Source: Algoriphagus sp. (GTDB lineage: Bacteria > Bacteroidota > Bacteroidia > Cytophagales > Cyclobacteriaceae). From it: a stretch of DNA of 39,639 nucleotides. Below, in pieces: positions 24,000 through 32,201 of this stretch. A model generated the notes under the pieces. The model worked only from the letters and a program-made list of their open reading frames with translations. It did not search any database and had not been told where the DNA came from. The stretch spans positions 1 to 39,639 of the forward strand of contig JAGXQZ010000062.1 in assembly GCA_018336015.1 (NCBI GenBank), read 5' to 3'. Every line of letters starts with the position of its first letter. The stretch's first letter is position 1. The position numbers and the translations under genes were made by a program.

Positions 24000-25650
24000 G
24001 CTTTTAGTTTTGCTTGTATTTTTATTGGGAACTAGTCATGATCTTTTTTCACAAGATCGATATGCGGTTTTTTTCAAATTTAAGCCGCAGACTTCCCTGT
24101 CATTGTCCAATCCTAAGGTCTTTTTGACTCAGAAAGCACTTGATAGAAGAACCCGTGAAAACCTGCAAGCAGACAGTTTGGATTTGCCTGTACCTGAGAA
24201 GTATGTAGCGCAGGTTTTGCCATTGACCAGAGATTTACTCTATACCTCCAAATGGCTAAATGCGGCCATTGTGGTGACAGATGAGGCAAAGGCAAAAACT
24301 ATTCAAGCTTTGCCATTTGTGGACCGAGTCGAAATGGTGGCTAAAGGCTTTTTACTAAGACCGGGTGCAAGGTTGCTTCCTGGTGAGGCTGCACAGACTT
24401 TTGATTCAACAAAAATCCATCCTAAGTGGCATCTCAGGCAATCTGAGGTTCAATCCAATGCCTACGATTTTCAAAATCAACTCATTGGAATTGACAAAAT
24501 GCACCAGTCAGGATTTACCGGAAAAGGAGTAACTGTGGCTGTGTTTGATGCCGGGTTTCCCGGTATGAAAACAGCCAGTTCGTTTGCGCATTTGTTTTCC
24601 AAAAATCAAGTTATAGGTCAGAAGGATTTTGTCAGACCTTGGAGGACTGAAGTCTTTGGAGAACATCCCCATGGGGTAAATGTGGCTTCCCTGATCGCTT
24701 CCAATGAGCAGGCTAAATTGGTGGCAGGTGCCTATGATGCCAATTTTATTTTTGTCATTACAGAAGAGGTGGCCACTGAATACCGCATTGAGGAATTCAA
24801 CTGGGTGAGGGCTGCCGAATATGCCGATAGTCTTGGGGTGGATGTCATCAATAGTTCGGTAGGATACATCGATTTTGACGATCCTGCCACGACTTACACC
24901 AAACAGCAATTGGATGGCAAGACGACTTACATCACTCGAGGAGCAACCATCGCTGCCAAAAAGGGAATTTTGGTAGTGAACAGTGTAGGTAATTATGGTG
25001 GGGCTGGAGTTTCTAGCCTCATTGCGCCTGCTGACGCAGAGGGTATTATTTCCGTGGGTTCTGTGACAACTACCTCTACGGTTTCCAGCTTTAGTTCAAG
25101 AGGTCCAACTGCAGATGGTCGTATCAAGCCAGAGCTGGTGGCATTTGGTCAATCCGCAGTGCTCATTAGAGAAAATGGTGCAGTAGGTACAGGTCAAGGA
25201 ACCTCATTTTCTGCTCCACAAGTTGCGGCGTTGGCTGCTGGACTTTGGCAAGCCAGACCTGAATGGAAAAAAGACCAGCTTATTTTGAATCTGCTCAGAA
25301 GTGCATCTCAATACGAAAAGCCTGATAATAATCTTGGTTATGGCATTCCTAATTTTTCCAAAGCCTATTTGGGGGAAATTTTGAATATTGATTCTGAGGA
25401 AAAACAGGCAATTGGAATTTACCCCAATCCTTTAACCGATGATCTGTTAACCATTGGTTATGGAGCTAACAAGGAATTGGATTTCAAAGTGTTTGACGTT
25501 TCGGGAAGAGTGGTAGTAAAACAAATTTTGCTTAGAGAATCCAAGGAAGTACCCTATCAAGTTGATTTAGCTAAACTTCAACCCGGTCTTTATATAATTC
25601 AGTTGACAGATGGGCTTCATGTATCTCGTACCAAACTCATCAAAAAATAA
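23986..25650 (+). CDS. S8 (subtilisin-like) serine peptidase with T9SS type A sorting domain
   Basis: A 554-residue secreted peptidase. The signal peptide (about 1-23) is followed by an inhibitor-like propeptide region (about 25-150). The catalytic domain has Asp188 (VFDAG), His229 (PHGVNVASL), oxyanion Asn336 (VGNYG) and Ser407 (GTSFSAPQ), the full D-H-S triad. The last about 80 residues (IGIYPNPLTDD..., FDVSGRVV, LQPGLYIIQL, TKLIKK) match the T9SS type A sorting domain, so it is exported by the Por/type IX system and probably attached at the cell surface or released. It overlaps the upstream lipoprotein gene by 14 bases. Substrate is unknown; nutrient proteolysis or protein processing are both possible. 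Confidence 0.95.
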   Translation: MRCDRLLVLLVFLLGTSHDLFSQDRYAVFFKFKPQTSLSLSNPKVFLTQKALDRRTRENLQADSLDLPVPEKYVAQVLPLTRDLLYTSKWLNAAIVVTDEAKAKTIQALPFVDRVEMVAKGFLLRPGARLLPGEAAQTFDSTKIHPKWHLRQSEVQSNAYDFQNQLIGIDKMHQSGFTGKGVTVAVFDAGFPGMKTASSFAHLFSKNQVIGQKDFVRPWRTEVFGEHPHGVNVASLIASNEQAKLVAGAYDANFIFVITEEVATEYRIEEFNWVRAAEYADSLGVDVINSSVGYIDFDDPATTYTKQQLDGKTTYITRGATIAAKKGILVVNSVGNYGGAGVSSLIAPADAEGIISVGSVTTTSTVSSFSSRGPTADGRIKPELVAFGQSAVLIRENGAVGTGQGTSFSAPQVAALAAGLWQARPEWKKDQLILNLLRSASQYEKPDNNLGYGIPNFSKAYLGEILNIDSEEKQAIGIYPNPLTDDLLTIGYGANKELDFKVFDVSGRVVVKQILLRESKEVPYQVDLAKLQPGLYIIQLTDGLHVSRTKLIKK

Positions 25651-25696
25651 CCACCAAGGTCAAGCACCTTGATCTTCATCTCAAAGTATAATTCCT

Positions 25697-26347
25697 ATGG
25701 CTCCTCGAATAGCACCTTCCATATTAGCAGCTGATTTTGGTAATATTCAGCAGGAAGTAGCGATGCTCAATGCGTCTCAGGCGGATTACATCCATGTTGA
25801 CATTATGGATGGGATCTTTGTCCCAAACATTTCTTTTGGAGTGCCAGTGACCGAAGCGATTCATCGTCACGCCCAAAAGCCATTGGATGTGCATCTGATG
25901 ATTCAGCAACCTGATTTGTATTTAGAGACTTTCAGAAATGCTGGAGCAGAGATCATAACTGTTCACTATGAAGCTTGCACCCACCTCCATAGAACCCTCC
26001 AGGCCATCAAAAAACTAGGAGCAAAAGCGGGAGTGGCGATCAATCCGCATACTCCAGTAGAATTTCTTCGTGATGTGATTGATGAATTGGATTTGGTATG
26101 TGTGATGTCTGTTAACCCGGGTTTTGGAGGTCAGCGTTTTATTGAAAACACCTATTCCAAGGTATTGAGGCTAAAGGATTTGTTGACTTCAAAAGACGCT
26201 AAAGCATTGATTGAAATCGATGGAGGAGTCAACCTTCAAAATGCGCCTTTACTGCTTGAAGCAGGAGCTGATATTCTTGTTGCAGGTAGCTTTGTCTTTA
26301 CTTCTTCAGACCCTATTGCTACCATCGCTGAGCTTAAGTCTCTTTGA
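25697..26347 (+). CDS. rpe: Ribulose-phosphate 3-epimerase
   Basis: A 216-residue (beta/alpha)8 enzyme interconverting D-ribulose 5-phosphate and D-xylulose 5-phosphate in the pentose phosphate pathway. The opening APSILAADFGN, the metal- and substrate-binding HVDIMDGIFVPN, the conserved VMSVNPGFGGQRF and the phosphate-binding EIDGGVN are all present, at the standard length. It starts 46 bases after the subtilase stop. No paralogue or partial copy is seen. Confidence 0.97.
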   Translation: MAPRIAPSILAADFGNIQQEVAMLNASQADYIHVDIMDGIFVPNISFGVPVTEAIHRHAQKPLDVHLMIQQPDLYLETFRNAGAEIITVHYEACTHLHRTLQAIKKLGAKAGVAINPHTPVEFLRDVIDELDLVCVMSVNPGFGGQRFIENTYSKVLRLKDLLTSKDAKALIEIDGGVNLQNAPLLLEAGADILVAGSFVFTSSDPIATIAELKSL

Positions 26348-26384
26348 TTTTTTAGCCTTACCATTTATCAAAAATTATTTTCCT

Positions 26385-26424
26385 TTAGACTTTTTAACTT
26401 GTCTTTAAAGACGTTAAGGTCTTT
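26385..26424 (+). terminator. Imperfect hairpin after rpe
   Basis: An interrupted stem from AGACTTTTTAACTTGTC pairing with GACGTTAAGGTCTTT around a TTTAAA loop, followed by a moderate T/A tract. It is a weak terminator candidate. Confidence 0.35.
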
Positions 26425-26459
26425 ATTGATTCATGTTTCATTTTAAAAGTTTATTAGTT

Positions 26460-26948
26460 ATGAGAAAAATTTTGATGTTTTTGATGCTATTTGGAGGGTT
26501 GAGTATAGCGGCTTTTGCTCAGGAAGAATCAGCTCAAAATGAAGTGACAGATGAGGATCTTAAAAAATTTGCCAATGTGGAGGTCCTGACCGTGGAGTAT
26601 GTGGAAAATAAGACTGAGGAGCTTAAAAACATGATTTTAAACAACGAGGTAATTGCCGGCGGGGCTAGGTACAATGAAATCAAAGCTGCTTGGGGCAATT
26701 CAGCCAAAGAAGAAGAAATTAAATTGACCGAGGAGGAGCGTGGTGCCTACAAAGCCATCAAAGATTTTCAGGATTCATTACAACAATCTGTGGTAGAATA
26801 TAAAACAGAATTGATTAAAAATGAGGAGGTTTTGGGAGTAAGTATATACAACAAAGTCAATACAGCTATCAAAGCAAATCCTGTTTTGAAAGAAAAATTG
26901 GATCAAATGATCCTTTCTATGAAGGAAAAAAAATCTGAAGGAAATTAA
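26460..26948 (+). CDS. Exported protein resembling DUF4168
   Basis: A 162-residue protein from MRKILMFLMLF (26460; the upstream in-frame ATG at 26433 is less likely). The signal peptide runs to about AFAQ (residue 20). The mature part is highly charged and helical, opening with DEDLKKFANVE and containing the later segment SIYNKVNTAIKANPVLKEKLDQM. The first and last of these recall the DUF4168 pattern of a repeated helix pair. Function is unknown. A terminator follows at 26984. No partner gene is obvious. Confidence 0.72.
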   Translation: MRKILMFLMLFGGLSIAAFAQEESAQNEVTDEDLKKFANVEVLTVEYVENKTEELKNMILNNEVIAGGARYNEIKAAWGNSAKEEEIKLTEEERGAYKAIKDFQDSLQQSVVEYKTELIKNEEVLGVSIYNKVNTAIKANPVLKEKLDQMILSMKEKKSEGN

Positions 26949-26983
26949 AAATTGACCCAAAAGCATACTGGCAAAAGATTTGA

Positions 26984-27016
26984 AGAAGTCTCCTTAAAAA
27001 GAGGCTTCTTTTTTTA
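26984..27016 (+). terminator. Rho-independent terminator after the DUF4168-like gene
   Basis: AGAAGTCTC pairs with GAGGCTTCT (one wobble), loop of 8 bases, then seven T. Confidence 0.8.
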
Positions 27017-27054
27017 TTTTCACACCAAAATAAGTCTGAATTCGTTACCCAATC

Positions 27055-28074
27055 ATGATCAGAAAATCCGTTTGCATTGCTCTTTTTCTCTTATCCGCTG
27101 TCAGTGTTTCTGGCTTTGGTCAGGATGATGATATTTTTGGAATTTCTTCCAAAGCAAAAAATCCAAAAAGTGAATCGGGAATCGGCAATGCTTACCGGAA
27201 TGTCTTGGAGATGTTTTCTTTGGAGTTCTCCACTGGGGCAGCCTACCAACAAATGGGTACCACATTTTACTCAGAATTCCCAAATCGTTATCCCATTTCA
27301 AAGTTTCAGAATTTAGAAAGTTCTTCTTTTTCGCTGTCTGATACCCTGAGTTTGAGAGGTGGTGATTGGGTGTTGCCCGTAGTCAACGGAGGTGTAAGAA
27401 TTAATTTGTTCAACCTGCTTACTATCGGCGGAGGCTTTGGAAGAGAATGGGGAAATCTTGCACCCATGCGTGGAAATGACCACGAGTTTAAATTTGAAGG
27501 TGCCACTTATCAGATCTCAAAGACCTACGGAACAGTTGGGCTGGTTCTTTTTGATGCCAAACGCAGACAATCCATTTTGAAATGGCAGTATAGAAAATAT
27601 AGTACCAATAACCTTTACATGCAGTCTGAACTTAAGCAGAGAGCAAGAGCTAACTATCCTTGGAGGTTTATTTTGGAAGGAGAGTTTGGAAATATGAAGC
27701 TTACTAAGGCTTATGATCCTGCATTAGATTTGCCAGGCGCACCTTATACTCCGAGATTGGCGGTTTCAGAAGACCCTTATTTTGGAGCATCATTGAGAAT
27801 GGAATATGATTTTTCAGAATATGCAAAAGTGTTTTTAAAAGGTGGAGGAGAGCTCAGAAAGTTCACCTTTGCATCGAGTGACTTTTCTGAATTTCAGAAC
27901 ATTGAACAAATGGTTTATGGGCTTCAAGCAGGCTTCGCTATGAAAATACCCGGTACCAAACGCTGTAAAATACCAGGCTGCGGAGTAGTAATGAAGCACA
28001 TGCATAATGGAGTTGAATACCGGGGAAGTTCAGTTTTCAGGTTTCAAAACCGAAAAGTGGGACAATGGTATTAA
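27055..28074 (+). CDS. Hypothetical outer-membrane beta-barrel protein with C-terminal Cys/His motif
   Basis: Not recognised. A 339-residue protein with a signal peptide (about 1-23, ending SGFGQ). The body has repeated amphipathic, aromatic-rich strands (WVLPVVNGGVRINLF, FKFEGATYQI) like a membrane barrel, without a TonB box. The C-terminal 40 residues are unusual for a barrel: RCKIPGCGVVMKHMH (303-317) places Cys304, Cys309, His315 and His317, then a closing NRKVGQWY. This could form a disulfide or a metal site. It stands alone upstream of gyrA, with a terminator before it. Confidence 0.8.
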   Translation: MIRKSVCIALFLLSAVSVSGFGQDDDIFGISSKAKNPKSESGIGNAYRNVLEMFSLEFSTGAAYQQMGTTFYSEFPNRYPISKFQNLESSSFSLSDTLSLRGGDWVLPVVNGGVRINLFNLLTIGGGFGREWGNLAPMRGNDHEFKFEGATYQISKTYGTVGLVLFDAKRRQSILKWQYRKYSTNNLYMQSELKQRARANYPWRFILEGEFGNMKLTKAYDPALDLPGAPYTPRLAVSEDPYFGASLRMEYDFSEYAKVFLKGGGELRKFTFASSDFSEFQNIEQMVYGLQAGFAMKIPGTKRCKIPGCGVVMKHMHNGVEYRGSSVFRFQNRKVGQWY

Positions 28075-28146
28075 TCCCTCAAAATCGGCCTTTTTGATGT
28101 GAATTCAGGGTTTTTTAACCTTGTGCTTTTTACTATCTTGCAGCCT

Positions 28147-28154
28147 TAAATTTG
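28147..28154 (+). promoter_or_regulatory. Putative Bacteroidetes -7 box (TAAATTTG) for gyrA
   Basis: An exact TAnnTTTG, 19 bases before the gyrA ATG. A TTG at 28121-28123 lies 23 bases upstream and may be the -33 element. The leader would be very short. Confidence 0.42.
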
Positions 28155-28173
28155 ACGCGAGAAAAAGCATTTT

Positions 28174-30714
28174 ATGGCCCAAGGAGAAAACGAGCACATC
28201 ATTCCAATTAACATTGAAGAGGAAATGCGTGGTGCCTACATCGATTATTCGATGTCGGTTATTGTTTCCAGAGCACTTCCGGATGTCCGTGACGGACTCA
28301 AGCCAGTTCATAGACGTATCCTTTACGGGATGCAGGAACTCGGTGTATTACACAACAAACCTTATAAGAAATCTGCCAGAATTGTAGGTGAAGTATTGGG
28401 TAAGTACCACCCTCATGGAGATTCTGCTGTATACGAGACCATGGTCAGAATGGCCCAAGATTGGTCTCTTAGATATACACTCGTAGATGGTCAGGGTAAC
28501 TTTGGCTCCATCGATGGAGACAATGCTGCTGCGATGCGATATACTGAAGCCCGATTGAAGAGGATCGCTGAGGAGCTTCTGGTTGATATCAATAAAGATA
28601 CCGTTGACTTCCAGTTTAACTTTGACGATTCATTAAAAGAGCCAACCGTTTTACCCGCAAAAGTACCAGCCCTTCTTTTGAACGGAGCTTCGGGAATTGC
28701 AGTAGGTATGGCTACAAATATGGCTCCTCACAACCTAGGAGAAGTCATTGACGGCATTATCGCCTACATTGAGAACAGAGATATTACCGTAGCCGAATTG
28801 ATGAAATACATCATTGCGCCAGACTTTCCTACAGGTGGTATTATTTATGGTTACAATGGGGTTAAAGCTGCATTTGAAACAGGTCGAGGTAGAATTGTAG
28901 TCAGAGGTAAAGCCAATGTGGAGGTCAAGGACGGAGGAAACAGAGAGATGATTGTCATCACCGAGATTCCCTACATGGTCAATAAAGCCAACATGGTCGA
29001 AAAGACCGCTCAATTGATTAATGAGAAAAAGATAGAAGGTATCTCTGCCATTCGTGATGAGTCTGACCGGTCAGGTATGCGTGTGGTTTATGAACTCAAA
29101 AGAGATGCTGTAGCCAGCGTGGTTTTGAATAACCTTTATAAGCAAACAGCGCTACAAACTTCTTTCTCAGTAAATAATGTTGCTCTAGTCAAAGGTCGTC
29201 CTTACACACTGAACCTTAAGGATCTGATCGTTCATTACGTTAGCCATCGACATGAGGTAGTAGTTAGACGGACAGAATTTGAACTGAAAGAAGCAGAGAA
29301 GAGAGCACACATTTTAGAAGGGTACCTGATTGCATTGGATCACCTAGACGAAGTGATTGCTTTGATCAGAAATTCTGCAGATCCGGAAACCGCAAGAAAT
29401 GGGTTGATGGAGCGGTTTAACTTAAGTGAAATTCAAGCAAGAGCAATTCTTGACATGCGTCTCCAGAGACTCACCGGAATGGAGCGTGATAAGATCATCC
29501 AAGAATACAAGGAGATCATGGCATTGATCGAGGAGTTGAAAGAGATTCTTGCCAATGAAGACAAACGAATGGAAATCATCAAAACCGAACTTCGAGAAAT
29601 GAAGGATCGCTATGCTGATGACCGTCGTACCGAGATTGAGCATAATGCAGAAGACTTCAGCTACGAAGACATGATTCCTAATGAGGAAGTGGTAATCACC
29701 GTTTCTCACCAAGGTTATGTGAAGAGGACTGCATTGACCGAATACCGAACTCAAGGCAGAGGAGGAGTGGGATCCAAAGGTGTCAGCACCAAAGAGGACG
29801 ACTGGACAGAATACATCTTTACTGCCTCCACCCACAATTATCTCTTGATCTTTACTGATAAAGGGAAATTGTTCTGGCTGAAGACTTACGCAATTCCGGA
29901 AGGTTCAAAGACTTCTAAGGGAAGACCGATCCAGAATTTGATCAATATTGAGTCGGATGATAAGATCAGATCTATCATTCAAGTAGAGAATCTGGAAGAT
30001 CAGGATTATATCAATAATCACTTCTTAGTAATGGTGACCAAGCAAGGTGTGATTAAAAAAACCACACTTGAGCAATATTCTCGTCCAAGATCCAATGGCA
30101 TCATTGCGCTAAACTTTAGGGAAGATGATCAGCTGGTTCATGTGGCGATGACCAATGGAGATCAGCACATTGTGATTGCAGCAAAATCAGGAAGAGCTGT
30201 TCATTTTCATGAGTCAGCAGTCAGACCAATGGGGCGAACTGCTACGGGTGTAAAAGCTATCACGTTAACGGATGTTAATGACTTTGTCATTGGCATGGTA
30301 TGTGCCTCCAAGGAAAATGCGACACTACTTGTAGTATCTGAAAAAGGATACGGAAAACGATCCGATCTTGAAGAATACCGTATCACAAACAGAGGTGGTA
30401 AAGGGGTAAGAGCTATGAATGTAACTGATAAAACAGGGACATTGGTAGCTATAAAAGAAGTGGTAGATTCAGATGATTTGATGATCATTAATAAATCTGG
30501 AATTACCATTAGAATATCCATGGAGCAGCTTCGTATCATGGGACGAGCCACTCAAGGAGTAAGATTGATTAAAGTAGGAGAGGGTGACGAAATTTCCTCA
30601 GTGGAAAAAATATCAAGAGAAGAAGTAGAAAGTACCGAATCTTCCGATCTTGCGACTGATTCCTCGGATCCTACAAATGATTCAACCGAATCTGACGTAG
30701 AATTAACTGATTAA
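28174..30714 (+). CDS. gyrA: DNA gyrase subunit A
   Basis: An 846-residue type IIA topoisomerase subunit. The N-terminal breakage-reunion domain (about 1-500) contains [26 protein letters not shown], the quinolone-determining stretch [10 protein letters not shown] (79-88; Ser84 and Glu88 match E. coli 83 and 87, so Ser is unaltered) and the catalytic Tyr123 in RYTEAR. The beta-pinwheel domain (about 510-815) begins with a GyrA-box form QGRGGVG (527-533), which makes gyrase rather than ParC likely. A Ser/Asp/Glu-rich tail closes the protein (about 815-846). It is followed after 26 bases by a TPR gene, suggesting a common transcript. Confidence 0.97.
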   Translation: MAQGENEHIIPINIEEEMRGAYIDYSMSVIVSRALPDVRDGLKPVHRRILYGMQELGVLHNKPYKKSARIVGEVLGKYHPHGDSAVYETMVRMAQDWSLRYTLVDGQGNFGSIDGDNAAAMRYTEARLKRIAEELLVDINKDTVDFQFNFDDSLKEPTVLPAKVPALLLNGASGIAVGMATNMAPHNLGEVIDGIIAYIENRDITVAELMKYIIAPDFPTGGIIYGYNGVKAAFETGRGRIVVRGKANVEVKDGGNREMIVITEIPYMVNKANMVEKTAQLINEKKIEGISAIRDESDRSGMRVVYELKRDAVASVVLNNLYKQTALQTSFSVNNVALVKGRPYTLNLKDLIVHYVSHRHEVVVRRTEFELKEAEKRAHILEGYLIALDHLDEVIALIRNSADPETARNGLMERFNLSEIQARAILDMRLQRLTGMERDKIIQEYKEIMALIEELKEILANEDKRMEIIKTELREMKDRYADDRRTEIEHNAEDFSYEDMIPNEEVVITVSHQGYVKRTALTEYRTQGRGGVGSKGVSTKEDDWTEYIFTASTHNYLLIFTDKGKLFWLKTYAIPEGSKTSKGRPIQNLINIESDDKIRSIIQVENLEDQDYINNHFLVMVTKQGVIKKTTLEQYSRPRSNGIIALNFREDDQLVHVAMTNGDQHIVIAAKSGRAVHFHESAVRPMGRTATGVKAITLTDVNDFVIGMVCASKENATLLVVSEKGYGKRSDLEEYRITNRGGKGVRAMNVTDKTGTLVAIKEVVDSDDLMIINKSGITIRISMEQLRIMGRATQGVRLIKVGEGDEISSVEKISREEVESTESSDLATDSSDPTNDSTESDVELTD

Positions 30715-30740
30715 ACCAAACAATAAAGAAAAAAACGCTA

Positions 30741-31949
30741 ATGAAAAAGCTAATTCTCTCAATGGCTATGGTGGCAGTAGCTTCTGTGGCTTTTGGACAA
30801 AAGAAGGTAGTAAAAGAAGCCGAGAAAGGTTTCAAACAAGGGACGCTTGACGCTGCTCTTACCGCAATCGAGGGTGCTACTACCAATCCTGAGACCAGTG
30901 GTGATCCTGCAACCTTTTTGTTAAAGGCTCAAATTCAAACCAAGATGTTTGCAAGAGATTCTTCAAACACCATGGAAACAGTAGAGATCGGAAATCAGGC
31001 AATATCCACCTTCTCAAAAGCTTTTGAGATGGCAGGAAGCAATAAAACATCTCCGGTTGGAAAAGCGGTCTATGCTGAAGAATTGCCAGGTATCCCAGAA
31101 AACCTAAAGCCATATTCTCTCTTAAGCCTTAAAAATATTTCTTTCGATAAGGCGCTTAAGATGTATGAAGAGGAGAATCTGGAAATGTCTTATGAGTTTT
31201 TCAATCTAGCTGGTGAAATCGATAAGGCAGACTCTACCATTCATTACAATGCAGGATTTCTTGCCAATGACCTAGGAAGATTTGAAGATGCAAAGAGACA
31301 TTTCAACTACCTCTTCGAAATCCCAGGTTATAACAAAACAAATGCTTACTACTTCATGGTGCAGATTCTTAGCACGGAAGAGAAAAATCCTGAAGCTGCT
31401 TTTGACATCGTGACAAAGGCAAGGAAAGAATATCCAAACGACAGAGTACTTGCTGAGTATGAAATCCAGCTTTTGCTACAGTTGAACAAAATGGATGAAG
31501 CTATGGCTCAAATCAAAGACGCCTTGGCCAATGATCCAAATAACGCAGGTCTTCTGCTAAGATCCGGTTACCTAAAAGAGCAGGCTGGTGATCTTGAAGG
31601 AGCCATGCAAGACTATAAAAAATCAGTCGCAGTGGATCCTAATTTCTTTGAAGGAAATTACTACACCGGTGCATTACTTTTGGAGCAAGCCCAAAAAGAA
31701 CTTAATTCCCTCAATGACCTTTCAGATGCTGAATGGGAAAAGCAGTCTCCGATAGTAGGAAAGAAAGCAGATGCAAATTACAATGAATCAATTGCATTTT
31801 TCACCAAAGCACTAGAGATCAAGCCGGATAATACGGATATCATGATCATCCTATTCCAAGTGTATTCCAGGCTGAAGAAAACTGCAGAGATGGATGCTAT
31901 GAACAAAAAAATCTCCGCTATCCTTGGAGCTAACTGGCAGGATAATTAA
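30741..31949 (+). CDS. Exported tetratricopeptide-repeat protein
   Basis: A 402-residue protein with a signal peptide (about 1-20, VAFGQ). Helical TPR repeats follow, recognisable as FNLAGEIDKADSTIHYNAGFLANDLGRFEDAKRHF (about 150-195, quoted in pieces), EYEIQLLLQLNKMDEAMAQI, and GLLLRSGYLKEQAGDLEGAMQDYKKSV with A8/G/Y/A-type positions. TPRs hold other proteins, so it is probably a periplasmic or outer-membrane assembly or scaffold protein. It lies 26 bases after gyrA, in an order also seen in other Bacteroidetes from general knowledge. A terminator follows at 31967. Confidence 0.87.
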   Translation: MKKLILSMAMVAVASVAFGQKKVVKEAEKGFKQGTLDAALTAIEGATTNPETSGDPATFLLKAQIQTKMFARDSSNTMETVEIGNQAISTFSKAFEMAGSNKTSPVGKAVYAEELPGIPENLKPYSLLSLKNISFDKALKMYEEENLEMSYEFFNLAGEIDKADSTIHYNAGFLANDLGRFEDAKRHFNYLFEIPGYNKTNAYYFMVQILSTEEKNPEAAFDIVTKARKEYPNDRVLAEYEIQLLLQLNKMDEAMAQIKDALANDPNNAGLLLRSGYLKEQAGDLEGAMQDYKKSVAVDPNFFEGNYYTGALLLEQAQKELNSLNDLSDAEWEKQSPIVGKKADANYNESIAFFTKALEIKPDNTDIMIILFQVYSRLKKTAEMDAMNKKISAILGANWQDN

Positions 31950-31966
31950 TTGAATCAATACCTTTG

Positions 31967-31995
31967 AAAAGGCCGGTCTAGCCGGCCTTTTTTTA
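31967..31995 (+). terminator. Rho-independent terminator after the gyrA-TPR pair
   Basis: A ten-base stem AAAAGGCCGG / CCGGCCTTTT around TCTAG, followed by T residues. It ends the gyrA transcription unit. Confidence 0.9.
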
Positions 31996-32012
31996 TGCCC
32001 TAGTGGCGGTAA

Positions 32013-32120
32013 ATGAATCACTGGTTCTATACTCAGAATTGGAATAGGGGAGGAATTAGTCTGGTGATAATCACTCTTTGTATAGCTACTTCACTTGTCA
32101 TCTTCAGTAATTTAATTTGA
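32013..32120 (+). CDS. Possible 35-aa single-helix membrane microprotein
   Basis: An ATG reading frame of 35 codons: a polar aromatic N-terminus (MNHWFYTQNWNRGG) followed by one hydrophobic helix (ISLVIITLCI... to SNLI). It lies in an otherwise empty 252-base stretch between a terminator and the deacetylase gene. No family is recognised, and neither a promoter nor an SD sequence supports translation. The amino acid composition, with a clear positive-then-hydrophobic arrangement, is the only evidence. It may be a chance frame. Confidence 0.3.
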   Translation: MNHWFYTQNWNRGGISLVIITLCIATSLVIFSNLI

Positions 32121-32201
32121 GTAAATCTCACTTCCATTGATAAAAAAAGCTTTTTATTTCGAGTAGGATTGAAATAGTTTTCGCATCCAATCAAACCCAA
32201 T

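Noticed and set aside
25655..25671. Short hairpin CAAGGT/ACCTTG between the subtilase and rpe genes
   Set aside because: Only a 6-base stem with no T tract, so a terminator call is not supported.
28134..28140. TATCTTG upstream of gyrA as the -7 element
   Set aside because: It lacks TTTG, and an exact TAAATTTG lies closer to the start at 28147.
29422..29835. 137-codon minus-strand frame inside gyrA
   Set aside because: Antisense to a conserved region of gyrA; no independent evidence.
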